Below, in pieces: positions 8,082 through 19,304 of a stretch of DNA of 24,523 nucleotides. The notes under the pieces were generated by a model. The model did not search any database. It had not been told where the DNA came from and was given only the letters and a program-made list of their open reading frames with translations. Source of the DNA: Verrucomicrobiota bacterium. Lineage in GTDB: Bacteria > Verrucomicrobiota > Verrucomicrobiia > Opitutales > Opitutaceae. Numbering within the stretch: position 1 is the stretch's first letter; each line of letters begins with the position of its first letter. The translations under genes were made by a program, and so were the position numbers. The stretch is from the NCBI GenBank assembly GCA_023391285.1, contig JAEWBF010000014.1:1-24523 (forward strand), in the 5' to 3' direction.

Positions 8082-10685
8082 TCAGACCGCCACCGCGGGT
8101 CGTCCATCGAAAGCGAGTTCGTCGTCACGAAGCGTGAACGTCACCTCGGTATCCTCGGCGACCTCGCCCCCGATCAGCGCCCGCGCGAGCTTCGTCTCGA
8201 TATTGCGCTGCAGGAAACGCTTCAGCGGCCGCGCACCGAAGACCGGATCGTAACCCTTCTCGGCGACCCACTCTTTCGCCTTCTCGTCGAGCTTCACCGT
8301 CACGCGCCGCTCCGCCAGGCGCTTGTTCAAATCCTCCATCAAGAGATCCACGATGCTCGTGATTTCCTCGAGCGACAGCGGTTTGAACAGGATCGTCTCG
8401 TCGATGCGGTTGAGAAACTCCGGCCGGAAACTCCGCCGCAATTCCGCCATCACGCTCTCGCGCACGCCGTCCGGAATCGTCTCGCCGGTTACGCCTTCCA
8501 ACAGGAAGCGCGATCCGATGTTCGAGGTCATGATGATCACCGCATTCTTGAAATCGACCGTGCGGCCCTGCGCGTCCGTGATCCGTCCGTCGTCCAGCAC
8601 TTGTAGCAACACATTGAATACGTCCGGATGCGCCTTCTCGATTTCGTCGAACAACACGACGGCATACGGCTTCCGCCGGACCGCCTCCGTCAACTGCCCG
8701 CCTTCGTCATAGCCGACATACCCCGGCGGCGCGCCAATCATCCGCGCGACGCTGTGCTTCTCCATGTATTCCGACATGTCGACGCGCACCATCGCCGCTT
8801 CCGAATCGAACAGCGTTTCCGCCAGGCTCTTCGCCAGCTCGGTCTTGCCCACCCCCGTCGGCCCGAGGAACAAAAAGCTCCCCACCGGACGACGCGGATC
8901 CTTGATGCCGCTGCGAGCCCGCAAGATCGCTTCCGTCACGAGCGTCACCGCCTCGTCCTGACCCACGACGCGCTCGTGCAGCACTTCTTCCAATCGCAGG
9001 AGCTTCTCCTTCTCGCCTTCGACGAGCCGCGTCACCGGCACGCCACTCCATTTCGAAACCACTTCCGCGATCTCTTCCTCGGAGACTTCCTCCTTGAACA
9101 AGGTCGTCGCGGTGCCCGCTTTCTCGAGCCGCTTCAACTCCGCCTCCATCTGCGGAATCTTCCCGTGCCGCAGCTCTGCGACCTTGTTCAGATCATACGC
9201 CCGCTCCGCTTTTTCCATTTCAAGCCGCGCCGCTTCGATCGATTCGCGCAGCTTCCGCATCTTTCCGATCGACGCCTTTTCGCGCTCCCAGTGGAGCTTG
9301 ATCCCGCTCGCCTTTTCCCGCGCCTCCGCGAGTTCCTTGCGCAAGGCCTCCAGCCTCCGCGCACTCGCCTCGTCTTTCTCCTTCGCAAGCGCCGTCTCCT
9401 CGATCTCCAGCCGCAATACGCGACGCGTGAGCTCGTCGAGTTCCTGCGGCATGGAATCCATCTCCGTGCGAATCATCGCGCATGCCTCGTCCACCAGGTC
9501 GATGGCTTTGTCCGGCAGGAAACGATCGCTGATGTAACGATTCGAAAGCACGACGGCACTCACCAGCGCATTGTCCTGGATCTTCACTCCGTGGTGCAGC
9601 TCGAACCGCTCGCGCAGGCCGCGCAAGATCGAGATCGCATCCTCCACGGTCGGCTGATCCACCACCACCGGCTGGAATCGCCGCTCCAGCGCCGCGTCTT
9701 TTTCGATGTGCTTGCGATACTCGTCGAGCGTCGTCGCACCGATACAGTGCAGTTCGCCCCGCGCGAGCATCGGCTTCAACAGATTGCCCGCATCCATGGC
9801 GCCTTCCGTTTTGCCCGCGCCCACAATCAGGTGCAGCTCGTCGATGAAGAGCACGATGCGCCCTTCGCTCTGCTTGATCTCCGTCAAAACGGCCTTCAAC
9901 CGCTCCTCGAACTCGCCGCGATATTTCGCCCCCGCGACCAGCGCGCCCATATCGAGCGCGAAGATCGTCTTGTCCTTCAAACCTTCCGGCACGTCGCCGC
10001 GCAGAATACGTTGCGCGAGTCCCTCCACGATCGCCGTCTTGCCCACGCCCGGTTCTCCGATCAGCACCGGATTGTTCTTTGTCTTGCGCGAAAGGATACG
10101 AATCGTGCGGCGAATCTCTTCGTCGCGTCCGATCACCGGATCCATTTTCCCCTTCCGCGCCTGCGCCACCAGATCGACGCCGTATTTTTCCAACGCCTGA
10201 TACGTTGCCTCCGGATTGTCGGTCGTGACGCGCTGCGACCCCCGCACTTCGCGCAACGCCGTGAGCACTTTCTTGCGGTCCAGATTGAAGCTCTTGAACA
10301 GATTCTTCAGCCCCTCCGGTTTCGCCACCTCCAGCAAACCAAGGAAGAGATGCTCCACGGAAACGTATTCGTCCTTCAGCTGCTCCGCTTCCTGCTCCGC
10401 GCGCGTCAGCGCGTCATTCACCGCCTGCGTCACGTAAATCTTCGAGGTGTCGACGCTGCCCGTGACTTTCGGCAAGCGATCGAGTTCACGATCCACCGCC
10501 AGCTGCATCGCACCGGGTCCGATCGCTAGCTTCTCCAGCAACCCGGGCACAATGCCGTTTTCCTGGCCGAGCAACGCGGCGAGGAGATGCCAGGTATCCA
10601 CTTCATTGTGATTCTGCCGTCGCGCGATGGCCTGCGCATCCGCGACCGCCTGGCGTGACATTTGAGTGAGCTTGGCAAAGTCCAT
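8082..10685 (-). CDS. clpB: ClpB protein disaggregase
   Basis: A 867-residue AAA+ chaperone that pulls proteins out of aggregates together with DnaK/DnaJ/GrpE in the cytoplasm. The order is: N-terminal substrate domain (1 to about 145), first AAA+ module with Walker A GEPGVGKT (Lys216) and Walker B LFIDELH, a coiled-coil middle domain rich in Glu, Lys and Arg (about 410-530) that distinguishes ClpB from ClpA/C, then a second AAA+ module with GPTGVGKT (Lys614), VLFDEIEKAH, and the arginine-finger region FLNRIDE. Length and order are typical. It is the only gene here with a strong Shine-Dalgarno (AAAGGGGTG, six bases before ATG). It lies downstream of korB on the same strand, separated by 166 bases with a hairpin repeat, so likely has its own promoter. 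Confidence 0.97.
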   Translation of the reverse strand: MDFAKLTQMSRQAVADAQAIARRQNHNEVDTWHLLAALLGQENGIVPGLLEKLAIGPGAMQLAVDRELDRLPKVTGSVDTSKIYVTQAVNDALTRAEQEAEQLKDEYVSVEHLFLGLLEVAKPEGLKNLFKSFNLDRKKVLTALREVRGSQRVTTDNPEATYQALEKYGVDLVAQARKGKMDPVIGRDEEIRRTIRILSRKTKNNPVLIGEPGVGKTAIVEGLAQRILRGDVPEGLKDKTIFALDMGALVAGAKYRGEFEERLKAVLTEIKQSEGRIVLFIDELHLIVGAGKTEGAMDAGNLLKPMLARGELHCIGATTLDEYRKHIEKDAALERRFQPVVVDQPTVEDAISILRGLRERFELHHGVKIQDNALVSAVVLSNRYISDRFLPDKAIDLVDEACAMIRTEMDSMPQELDELTRRVLRLEIEETALAKEKDEASARRLEALRKELAEAREKASGIKLHWEREKASIGKMRKLRESIEAARLEMEKAERAYDLNKVAELRHGKIPQMEAELKRLEKAGTATTLFKEEVSEEEIAEVVSKWSGVPVTRLVEGEKEKLLRLEEVLHERVVGQDEAVTLVTEAILRARSGIKDPRRPVGSFLFLGPTGVGKTELAKSLAETLFDSEAAMVRVDMSEYMEKHSVARMIGAPPGYVGYDEGGQLTEAVRRKPYAVVLFDEIEKAHPDVFNVLLQVLDDGRITDAQGRTVDFKNAVIIMTSNIGSRFLLEGVTGETIPDGVRESVMAELRRSFRPEFLNRIDETILFKPLSLEEITSIVDLLMEDLNKRLAERRVTVKLDEKAKEWVAEKGYDPVFGARPLKRFLQRNIETKLARALIGGEVAEDTEVTFTLRDDELAFDGRPAVAV

Positions 10686-10689
10686 GATT

Positions 10690-10699
10690 CACCCCTTTC
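10690..10699 (-). promoter_or_regulatory. Strong Shine-Dalgarno of clpB
   Basis: Minus strand reads GAAAGGGGTG ending six bases before the clpB ATG. It stands out because nearly all other genes in the window lack such a site, and it fixes the clpB start. Confidence 0.6.
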
Positions 10700-10713
10700 G
10701 CAACCTTCACGCC

Positions 10714-10741
10714 AATATGCCCGCTCCGCTCTCCCTCGCAA
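10714..10741 (-). promoter_or_regulatory. Possible sigma-70-like promoter of clpB
   Basis: Minus strand TTGCGA (10741-10736), 16 bases, then CATATT (10719-10714), about 28 bases before the start codon. Both hexamers are only partial matches, and a heat-shock sigma site was not recognised. Confidence 0.25.
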
Positions 10742-10814
10742 CTCGCCCGCCGCGCCTTGCCGAAAGAGACAATCTGCGCCGCCCCCGCCGCCGCCGCGCG
10801 CCACCTTGTCTTTT

Positions 10815-10841
10815 GTAGGGCGGGGTCTCCCGACCCCGCCG
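10815..10841 (+). repeat. GTAGGGCG-type hairpin repeat, copy 1
   Basis: Perfect stem with arms GGCGGGGTC (10819-10827) and GACCCCGCC (10832-10840) around the loop TCCC, preceded by GTAG. It sits 11 bases past the korB stop, between korB and clpB. A sister copy with the same 9-4-9 layout and the same loop lies at 18361-18387. There is no T-run on the minus strand, so terminator action is uncertain. Confidence 0.7.
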
Positions 10842-10851
10842 TCCAACGATT

Positions 10852-11805
10852 CTACCGCAGCTTCGCAAACGAAGCCTGCAACAACGCCAGGTCCGAAGCG
10901 CCCTTGGTGCGCTCCTTCGCCTTCGCGATCAGCCCCGCCTCGAGCTGATTCTTCGTCGGACGCTGCTTCTCGTAAAACACGCCGAACGATCCCGGCCACG
11001 CCTCATTGGCGAGTTTGAACGCCGCGACTTCATCGCTCGGGTCGTGTCGCAGCGCATCCTCCGGCGTGCCGTCGTGTTTTTTCTCTTCGATCAATTTAAA
11101 GGCGCCGCCTTTGCGCGGATTGCCCGCATCGAATGCTCCGGGATAGAACTCCACGCATTCCGACAGGATCTCGACCACCGAAAATCCGGGATGCTTCGCC
11201 GCGCGGAGCATCATTTCCGTCATGTGGTTCACCTGCGTCGCATGGCTGCGGGCCACAAAAGTCGCACCACTGTTGAGCAGCGTGCGCATCGGATTGATGG
11301 GCTGGTCCATCGCTCCCGTGGGATCCGTCTTCGATTTGAATCCGAGCGGCGACGTCGGCGAAGTCTGCTTTTTCGTCAGACCATAGACGAAGTTGTCCAT
11401 GATCACATACGTGAGGTTCACGTTCTTCCGCGCAGTGTGAACGAGATGATTGCCGCCGATCGAAAATCCGTCGCCGTCCCCGCCAAACGCGAAGACATGC
11501 AGCTCGTCGTCGCTCAGGCTGATGCCCGCCGCAAACGGCAGCGAGCGTCCGTGCAGGAAGTGCCCGCCATGCGTGTTCACGAAATAGGGGAAACGCGACG
11601 AGCAGCCGATGCCGGCAAAGGTCACAATCTTCTCGTGCGGATAGTTCAGCTTCTCCAACACGCGGTAAAACACTGCGAGCACGGCGAAATCGCCGCAGCC
11701 GGGGCACCAGGTCGGATGATCGGCCGTGAGAAGTTTTTTCGTAAGCTGCCCGCTGGCAATCGGAGCAGCGGGAGCCGGGGCCGAGGGAGTAACGACAGTA
11801 GACAT
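10852..11805 (-). CDS. korB: 2-oxoglutarate:ferredoxin oxidoreductase, beta subunit
   Basis: A 317-residue thiamine-diphosphate subunit of a 2-oxoacid:ferredoxin oxidoreductase, which converts 2-oxoglutarate and CoA to succinyl-CoA with two reduced ferredoxins (reversible). Key features are C34-x2-C37 in WCPGCGDF, C68 in GIGCSSRFPYF and C217 in SECVEFYPGAF, the four cysteines expected for the [4Fe-4S] cluster, and the thiamine-diphosphate/Mg motif GDGDGFSIGGNH at 109-120. The N-terminal about 18 residues are Ala/Pro-rich and probably disordered. It follows korA by 33 bases on the same strand and is surely co-transcribed. Which 2-oxoacid is preferred cannot be proved from sequence; Kor is favoured over Por/Ior because it is a two-gene fused-alpha system. 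Confidence 0.93.
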   Translation of the reverse strand: MSTVVTPSAPAPAAPIASGQLTKKLLTADHPTWCPGCGDFAVLAVFYRVLEKLNYPHEKIVTFAGIGCSSRFPYFVNTHGGHFLHGRSLPFAAGISLSDDELHVFAFGGDGDGFSIGGNHLVHTARKNVNLTYVIMDNFVYGLTKKQTSPTSPLGFKSKTDPTGAMDQPINPMRTLLNSGATFVARSHATQVNHMTEMMLRAAKHPGFSVVEILSECVEFYPGAFDAGNPRKGGAFKLIEEKKHDGTPEDALRHDPSDEVAAFKLANEAWPGSFGVFYEKQRPTKNQLEAGLIAKAKERTKGASDLALLQASFAKLR

Positions 11806-11838
11806 CGAGGAAAGAAGTTAAAGGTTTCGGGTCGGGTT

Positions 11839-13713
11839 TCAGCGGACGCGCGCGAGCGCACTGTGCGACAAGGCGCCAAGCGACGCACCGAGCGTCTGGC
11901 TTTCGAGATGGCGGGCCACGCCCGCGACAATCTCGCTCACCTTGAACGTCAGCCCATCGGTCTTCGTGACGCTCACGATTGCCGGATTCGCATAACGGGC
12001 GCGCAGCATCATCGCGAGTTGCCCGTAACCATAGAGGCCTTCGTCGTTCAACTCCACGACGACAACCTTGTGGAATCGTGCGAAGGTCTCCTCCAAACGC
12101 GACGGCAGCGGATGCAGGTGGCGCAGATGGAGGTGCGCGCCTTTCACGCCCGCACCGCGGATTCTGACCAACGCCTCACGGCCCGGTCCCCAGCTTGAAC
12201 CCCACGTGACGAGCAACACTTCGCCCGAAGAATCGCCGCTGAATTCCGGATCGGGCAGCGACGCGCCCAGCATCTTCAACTTTTCCCGACGCTTCGCCGT
12301 CATCTTCATGTGCAGCGCCGGACTGCCGGTCGGATGTCCAAGTTCATCGTGCTCCAGCCCGGAGACCGTCGGATATTTGTTCGACTCGATCTTCGCGCCA
12401 GGCGGCGCATGGCGCGTGATTCGATCGAGCGGATACGGTTTGAAATCCGCTCCGCGCGTCGAGAGGTCCGGCTTCGGATCAACCATCAAACTCGCCAGAT
12501 CCGGCTCGTCGAACGCCTCGATCCGCGACGACAACGCCTGATCCGTCAAGATCAGCACCGGCGTCGAATATTCGCGTGCGATGCGCGTCGCCTCCAAGCC
12601 GATGTAGAAACAGTCTTCGACGTTCTTCGGCGCGAGCACGACACGCGGCGCATCGCCATGACTACCCCAGATCGCCTGCATCAAATCGCTCTGCTCGACA
12701 TTCGTCGGCATGCCGGTCGAAGGTCCGCCGCGTTGCACGTTGATCACGATGAGCGGCATCTCCGCCATCACGGCCCAACCGAGCGCTTCCATCTTCAGCG
12801 AAAGCCCCGGTCCCGAACTTCCCGTCACCGCCAGCCGCCCCGTGTAGGAAAAACCAAGCGCCGTCGAAACCGCCGCGATCTCGTCTTCGCATTGCACGAA
12901 GATGCCGCCGTATTTCGGCAGCTCGCTGCGCAGCATTTCCATGATCGAAGACCACGGCGTAATCGGATAACCCGCACCGTGGCGCACCCCACCCGCCAGC
13001 AATCCGTAGGCGAGCGCCATGTTGCCATCCATCGTGACCTGCGGGCGTCCCGACGACACCGTGCGCTCCGCTGCCTCGAATCGATAGAAGATGTCGCGCA
13101 GGTTGTTTTGCGGCCACGCGTAACCGGCATCGAACGCCAGCATCGCATTGCGCACCACATCCTCCGCCTTCCCGCCGAACCGCTCCTTGATGAGCGTCGT
13201 CAACTTGCCGACATCGAGATCGAAAACGCGCGCGAGCAATCCGAGCACGAAGATGTTTTTCCCTTTGTCCTTCCCGGCTCCGCCGACCGACTCGACGGTC
13301 GCGGTCGTGATCGGCACCGCCACATAGGAAAACGCATGATCCTCCGTGTTCGGCTTCACGTGATCCGAATCGTAAAGCAGCACGCCGCCCGGCCGCAGCG
13401 AACCGATATGCGCCTCGTAGCTATGCTGGTAAAACGCCACGAGCATGTCTGCACGATCGCCCGCCGACAGGATATCGCCCGTTCCCATCCGCACTTGGAA
13501 AATCGACGGTCCGCCCGAGATCGTCGACGGGATGGTCATGTAGGTCATCACGTCCTGATCGCTGCGGCCGGCCAGCCGGGCGAGAAATCCGCCCACCGTC
13601 TGGATCCCGTCCTGCGAGTTACCCGCGAGGCGGATAACGACATCGTTGAGCGAGCGGGGCGCGCCATTCGTCGCGGCGCCACCCTGCGTTTCAGGGGAGT
13701 TGGGACTAACCAT
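11839..13713 (-). CDS. korA: 2-oxoglutarate:ferredoxin oxidoreductase, fused gamma-alpha subunit
   Basis: A 624-residue partner of the next gene. The N-terminal gamma-type domain begins around SLNDVVIRLAGNSQDGIQTV and contains the GG-rich loop ISGGPSIFQVR. The alpha pyrimidine-binding domain follows from about residue 215 (MALAYGLLAGGVRHGAGYPITPWS), with the conserved Glu region QCEDEIAAVSTALGFSYTG and GSSGPGLSLKMEALGWAVMA; a C-terminal transketolase-C-like domain (VLLVTWGSSWGPGREAL) closes the chain. Gamma-alpha fusion is the usual bacterial KorA form. Start 13713 gives MVSPNSPETQGG; an upstream in-frame start at 13770 would add a hydrophobic, atypical extension. First gene of korA-korB. No recognisable Shine-Dalgarno. 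Confidence 0.92.
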   Translation of the reverse strand: MVSPNSPETQGGAATNGAPRSLNDVVIRLAGNSQDGIQTVGGFLARLAGRSDQDVMTYMTIPSTISGGPSIFQVRMGTGDILSAGDRADMLVAFYQHSYEAHIGSLRPGGVLLYDSDHVKPNTEDHAFSYVAVPITTATVESVGGAGKDKGKNIFVLGLLARVFDLDVGKLTTLIKERFGGKAEDVVRNAMLAFDAGYAWPQNNLRDIFYRFEAAERTVSSGRPQVTMDGNMALAYGLLAGGVRHGAGYPITPWSSIMEMLRSELPKYGGIFVQCEDEIAAVSTALGFSYTGRLAVTGSSGPGLSLKMEALGWAVMAEMPLIVINVQRGGPSTGMPTNVEQSDLMQAIWGSHGDAPRVVLAPKNVEDCFYIGLEATRIAREYSTPVLILTDQALSSRIEAFDEPDLASLMVDPKPDLSTRGADFKPYPLDRITRHAPPGAKIESNKYPTVSGLEHDELGHPTGSPALHMKMTAKRREKLKMLGASLPDPEFSGDSSGEVLLVTWGSSWGPGREALVRIRGAGVKGAHLHLRHLHPLPSRLEETFARFHKVVVVELNDEGLYGYGQLAMMLRARYANPAIVSVTKTDGLTFKVSEIVAGVARHLESQTLGASLGALSHSALARVR

Positions 13714-13998
13714 GTCGAAAAATGGAAAAAGGAATCCCCCGGCGCGCATCGCGCGACGAAGGCACCGCACAGGTTGGGGAAGAGAAATGCATTTGGCGAG
13801 GTCTTTGCCGTCGCGCCTCTCCCTCTGGGCCCATCTCTCCGCGTCTCTCCTTCTCCATCGCTTACAATGACTCCCGAAGCGGCATCCACCTGATTCCCCG
13901 GAGTTCCCCTAATGACGAGCGTCAGGGATTGCCCGATTCTTGCAGGTAAGTGGGTTTCCGCGTTGCGGATTTTCTCCCATGCATAGGGTCGCATTTCC

Positions 13999-14337
13999 AT
14001 GAGCTTCAACACCTGTTCGGCTTCGGCCGGCAGCGTCACCGCCTTCCGCGTGGACGCGATTCCCTTCCCGCTATCCGAGCGCCGCGCGGTGGCGCCGATT
14101 TCAATGCCTCGTCCCCGGCCCGCGTTGTCCCCCCGCACGGACATCGTGGAACTCGTCGACGGCTGCGAACGCGAATTGCGCATCGTGCAAAGCCGTCTCG
14201 GCACCCCAGCCGAACAGGCCGACGACACTCACCGCGCGCGCGAACTCGCGCACAAAGCCAAGAACCTGCGCTTCGCCGTCCAACTGTGGGAGCAGATGAT
14301 GGCCCGCCGTAATCTCGACCCCCGCCCCGCCGCCTGA
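13999..14337 (+). CDS. Small hypothetical protein
   Basis: A 112-residue protein not recognised. The first half is Pro/Arg/Ala-rich and probably disordered (up to about SPRTDIV). The second half is helical and charged: IVELVDGCERELRIVQSRL, then AEQADDTHRARELAHKAKNL and RFAVQLWEQMMARRNLDP, compatible with a short helical hairpin or coiled coil. No membrane segment, signal peptide or metal motif is seen. It ends six bases before the 3' end of the oppositely oriented tRNA-Val. Coding is supported by the open frame and composition only. A small regulatory or structural protein would fit, but no function is claimed. Confidence 0.5.
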   Translation: MSFNTCSASAGSVTAFRVDAIPFPLSERRAVAPISMPRPRPALSPRTDIVELVDGCERELRIVQSRLGTPAEQADDTHRARELAHKAKNLRFAVQLWEQMMARRNLDPRPAA

Positions 14338-14343
14338 GGCGGA

Positions 14344-14420
14344 TGGTGGACGCTACTGGACTCGAACCAGTGACCCCGTGCGTGTGAAGCACGTGCTCTA
14401 ACCAACTGAGCTAAGCGTCC
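14344..14420 (-). tRNA. tRNA-Val (anticodon CAC)
   Basis: The minus strand folds into a full cloverleaf of 77 bases: acceptor GGACGCT pairing with AGCGTCC, D arm GCTC...GAGC, anticodon stem CGTGC/GCACG with loop TTCACAC (anticodon CAC, reading GUG), T arm ACTGG-TTCGAGT-CCAGT, and a discriminator A with genome-encoded CCA (complement of TGG at 14344-14346). Reads valine codon GUG. It lies downstream of nth on the same strand. Confidence 0.96.
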
Positions 14421-14577
14421 GATTTGGGAGGCGAAACGTGTCGCCCGCCTCCGCGCGAATCAATCCCGTTTTCCGCAAAAAAATCAGTCGGGCGCGTTGC
14501 CTCTCATTCCGGTTTACCCGAACCAAGGCAAAGGATCGCCGAAATCCTCCTCTTCAGCCACGAGGAACCCCGCCCGC

Positions 14578-15258
14578 TTACTTCCGCGTCACCACCGCCC
14601 GCTTCCTGTCCGGAAACAACGTCCGACAGATCTCGCAAACCGTGCCGTCGCACGCGCGCGCGGTGCAATGCTCCCGCCCATAGTAAATGATTCGCAGGTG
14701 CAATGCGTTCCAATGGTCGCGCGGAAATAACGCCTTCAAATCCCGCTCCGTCTGCTCGACGCTACGCCCATCCGTCAGCTTCCACCGCTGCGCAAGGCGG
14801 TGGATGTGCGTATCCACCGGAAAGGCCGGCTCGTGGAAGGCCTGCGCCATCACCACACTCGCCGTCTTGTGGCCCACGCCCGGCAGCTCTTCCAACTCCT
14901 CGAAGCTCCGCGGCACGCGTCCGTCATGCTTCTCCAGCAAGATCTTCGAGAGCCCTTGAATCGCGCGCGCCTTTTGCGGCGCCAACCCGCACGGCCGCAC
15001 AATCTCCTGGATCCGCTCCACCGGCAGCTTCGCCATCGCCTCGGGCGTTTCCGCAACCGCGAACAGCCGCGGCGTCACTTCGTTCACCCGCGCGTCCGTG
15101 CACTGCGCCGACAACAACACCGCGATCAACAACGTATAAGCGTCATCGTGCAGCAGCGGCACCGCCGGCTGCGGATAAAGCTCCGCTAACCGTTGATCGA
15201 TGAAGGCCGCGCGCTCGGCACGCGTGGCGTAGGGACGTTGTTGGACGATGGTATCCAC
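14578..15258 (-). CDS. nth: Endonuclease III
   Basis: A DNA glycosylase/AP lyase of base-excision repair, removing oxidised pyrimidines. With the GTG start at 15258 it is 226 residues. The helix-hairpin-helix is LPGVGHKTASVV, with the catalytic Lys131, and the catalytic Asp149 is in FPVDTHIHRLAQRW. The iron-sulphur region near the C-terminus has C198, C203, C208 and C211 with spacing x4-x4-x2, unlike the usual C-x6-C-x2-C-x5-C; no Cys follows at the usual last place. A second GTG at 15303 would add 15 hydrophobic residues (the upstream GAGGA is too close to it to help), so the shorter start, where family similarity begins, is preferred. It is divergent from gcvP. Confidence 0.92.
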   Translation of the reverse strand: MDTIVQQRPYATRAERAAFIDQRLAELYPQPAVPLLHDDAYTLLIAVLLSAQCTDARVNEVTPRLFAVAETPEAMAKLPVERIQEIVRPCGLAPQKARAIQGLSKILLEKHDGRVPRSFEELEELPGVGHKTASVVMAQAFHEPAFPVDTHIHRLAQRWKLTDGRSVEQTERDLKALFPRDHWNALHLRIIYYGREHCTARACDGTVCEICRTLFPDRKRAVVTRK

Positions 15259-15407
15259 GGACAAAACACAGACGAAGATGACAGACTGACGAAAGTCACC
15301 CACGTTCCTCGCCGGCCGACTCCGCGGCGCATTTCCCCCCGCGTTCGACCGTCCCGCTCCAAATCGCCATTGCGCGACCTCGCCGCGCCCCTAGCGTCAG
15401 CCGCTTT

Positions 15408-18320
<2,913 letters not shown>

Positions 18321-18360
18321 CGCGAGCTGGCGCGGTTTAGCTGAAGTGTAGCCGCATTTG

Positions 18361-18387
18361 GTAGGGCGAGGCGTCCCCGCCGAGCCG
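18361..18387 (+). repeat. GTAGGGCG-type hairpin repeat, copy 2
   Basis: Same design as the copy at 10815: GTAG, then arms GGCGAGGCG (18365-18373) and CGCCGAGCC (18378-18386) around loop TCCC. Seven of nine stem positions pair; the two mismatches form a tandem GA/GA step. It lies 40 bases after the gcvP stop. Confidence 0.65.
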
Positions 18388-18449
18388 CGGCTCACCCACC
18401 GCAACGAACGTGCATTGCGCTGCTCCCGCGCACACGTTCTCATCGCGCC

Positions 18450-19304
18450 GTGCCCAACCTGTTCATTGTCGCCGGTCCCAACGGCGCCGGCAAATCCACG
18501 TATGTGAAGCGATTTCTCCCGGAAGAGATGCGCTGCCGGGAGTTCGTGAACGCCGATCTGATCGCCGCCGGGCTCTCTCCGTTCGCACCCGAAACCGCCG
18601 CTTTCGAAGCCGGTCGCATCATGCTTCGACGCCTTCGCGAGCTCGCCCATCGCCGCGAAGATTTCTCCTTCGAGACCACTTTGTCCGGTCGCGCCTACGC
18701 CCCGCTGCTGCGCGAACTCCGCAGCGCCGGATACCACATCCGCTTGGATTTTCTTTGGATTCCACATCTCGACATCACTCGCAATCGAGTCCGCCAGCGC
18801 GTGACCAAAGGCGGGCACAATATTCCGGACGACGTGCAGGAACGTCGTTTCCACTTGGGCATTCGCAATCTCGCCGAGCTTTACCGACCGCTCGTCGATG
18901 ACTGGCGGCTCTACGATAACACCGGCAACCGCCCCCACCTGGTCGCCGAAAAGGAAAACCGATGCCTACGGATTGTAGATGACACACGGCTTGCGTTCAT
19001 CGAACAAAGCGCCAGCGTGCGCTTCATGCCCGACCAACCTGCTCACACCGCCGAGGAAGCCGCCACGCTCACCCCTGCTGAGGAAACACGCCGCTCACTT
19101 CGCGCCATGCGAAAGGCTTTCGCCGATGTCGTCCTCGAAAACAAAGCCTACGGTCTCCCCGTCATCCAATGGCGCGACGACCGCGGCGTAGTTGAAGTTC
19201 CGGCCGAGCAGCTCGAGCCTTTCGCGCGTCGCATCCTCGAAGTCGACGGCGACCCGTTGCCCGAGGAAGAAGAACGCGCCCTCCTCGCGCACGTGAAAAT
19301 CTAG
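18450..19304 (+). CDS. Zeta-toxin-like P-loop kinase fused to an antitoxin-like C-terminal domain
   Basis: A 284-residue protein starting GTG. Residues 1 to about 185 form a zeta-toxin/AAA-type kinase: Walker A GPNGAGKST (9-17, Lys15), NADLIAAGLSPF, and FSFETTLSG; then the Arg-rich lid RNRVRQRVTKGGHNIPDDV and the C-terminal YDNTGNRP. Zeta kinases phosphorylate UDP-N-acetylglucosamine or related nucleotide sugars; activity here is inferred. Residues about 193-284 start at an internal Met (19026-19028) and read like the small antitoxin usually encoded beside such kinases: TPAEETRRSLRAMRKAF, ENKAYGLPVIQW, RGVVEVPAEQLEPFARRIL. Both lie in one open frame. Either this is a natural single-chain toxin-antitoxin, or two genes merged by loss of a stop. 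The internal Met could also start a separate antitoxin. Confidence 0.75.
   Translation: MPNLFIVAGPNGAGKSTYVKRFLPEEMRCREFVNADLIAAGLSPFAPETAAFEAGRIMLRRLRELAHRREDFSFETTLSGRAYAPLLRELRSAGYHIRLDFLWIPHLDITRNRVRQRVTKGGHNIPDDVQERRFHLGIRNLAELYRPLVDDWRLYDNTGNRPHLVAEKENRCLRIVDDTRLAFIEQSASVRFMPDQPAHTAEEAATLTPAEETRRSLRAMRKAFADVVLENKAYGLPVIQWRDDRGVVEVPAEQLEPFARRILEVDGDPLPEEEERALLAHVKI

Noticed and set aside
8628..10529. A 633-codon open frame on the plus strand opposite clpB
   Set aside because: It is the antisense shadow of clpB: His/Arg/Leu-rich, no domain, exactly covering the conserved gene. The same applies to long frames opposite korA, gcvP and hsdR.
14427..14452. Inverted repeat GGAGGCG/CGCCTCC between nth and tRNA-Val as a terminator
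   Set aside because: 12-base loop, no T-run, and common in GC-rich DNA; too weak to list.
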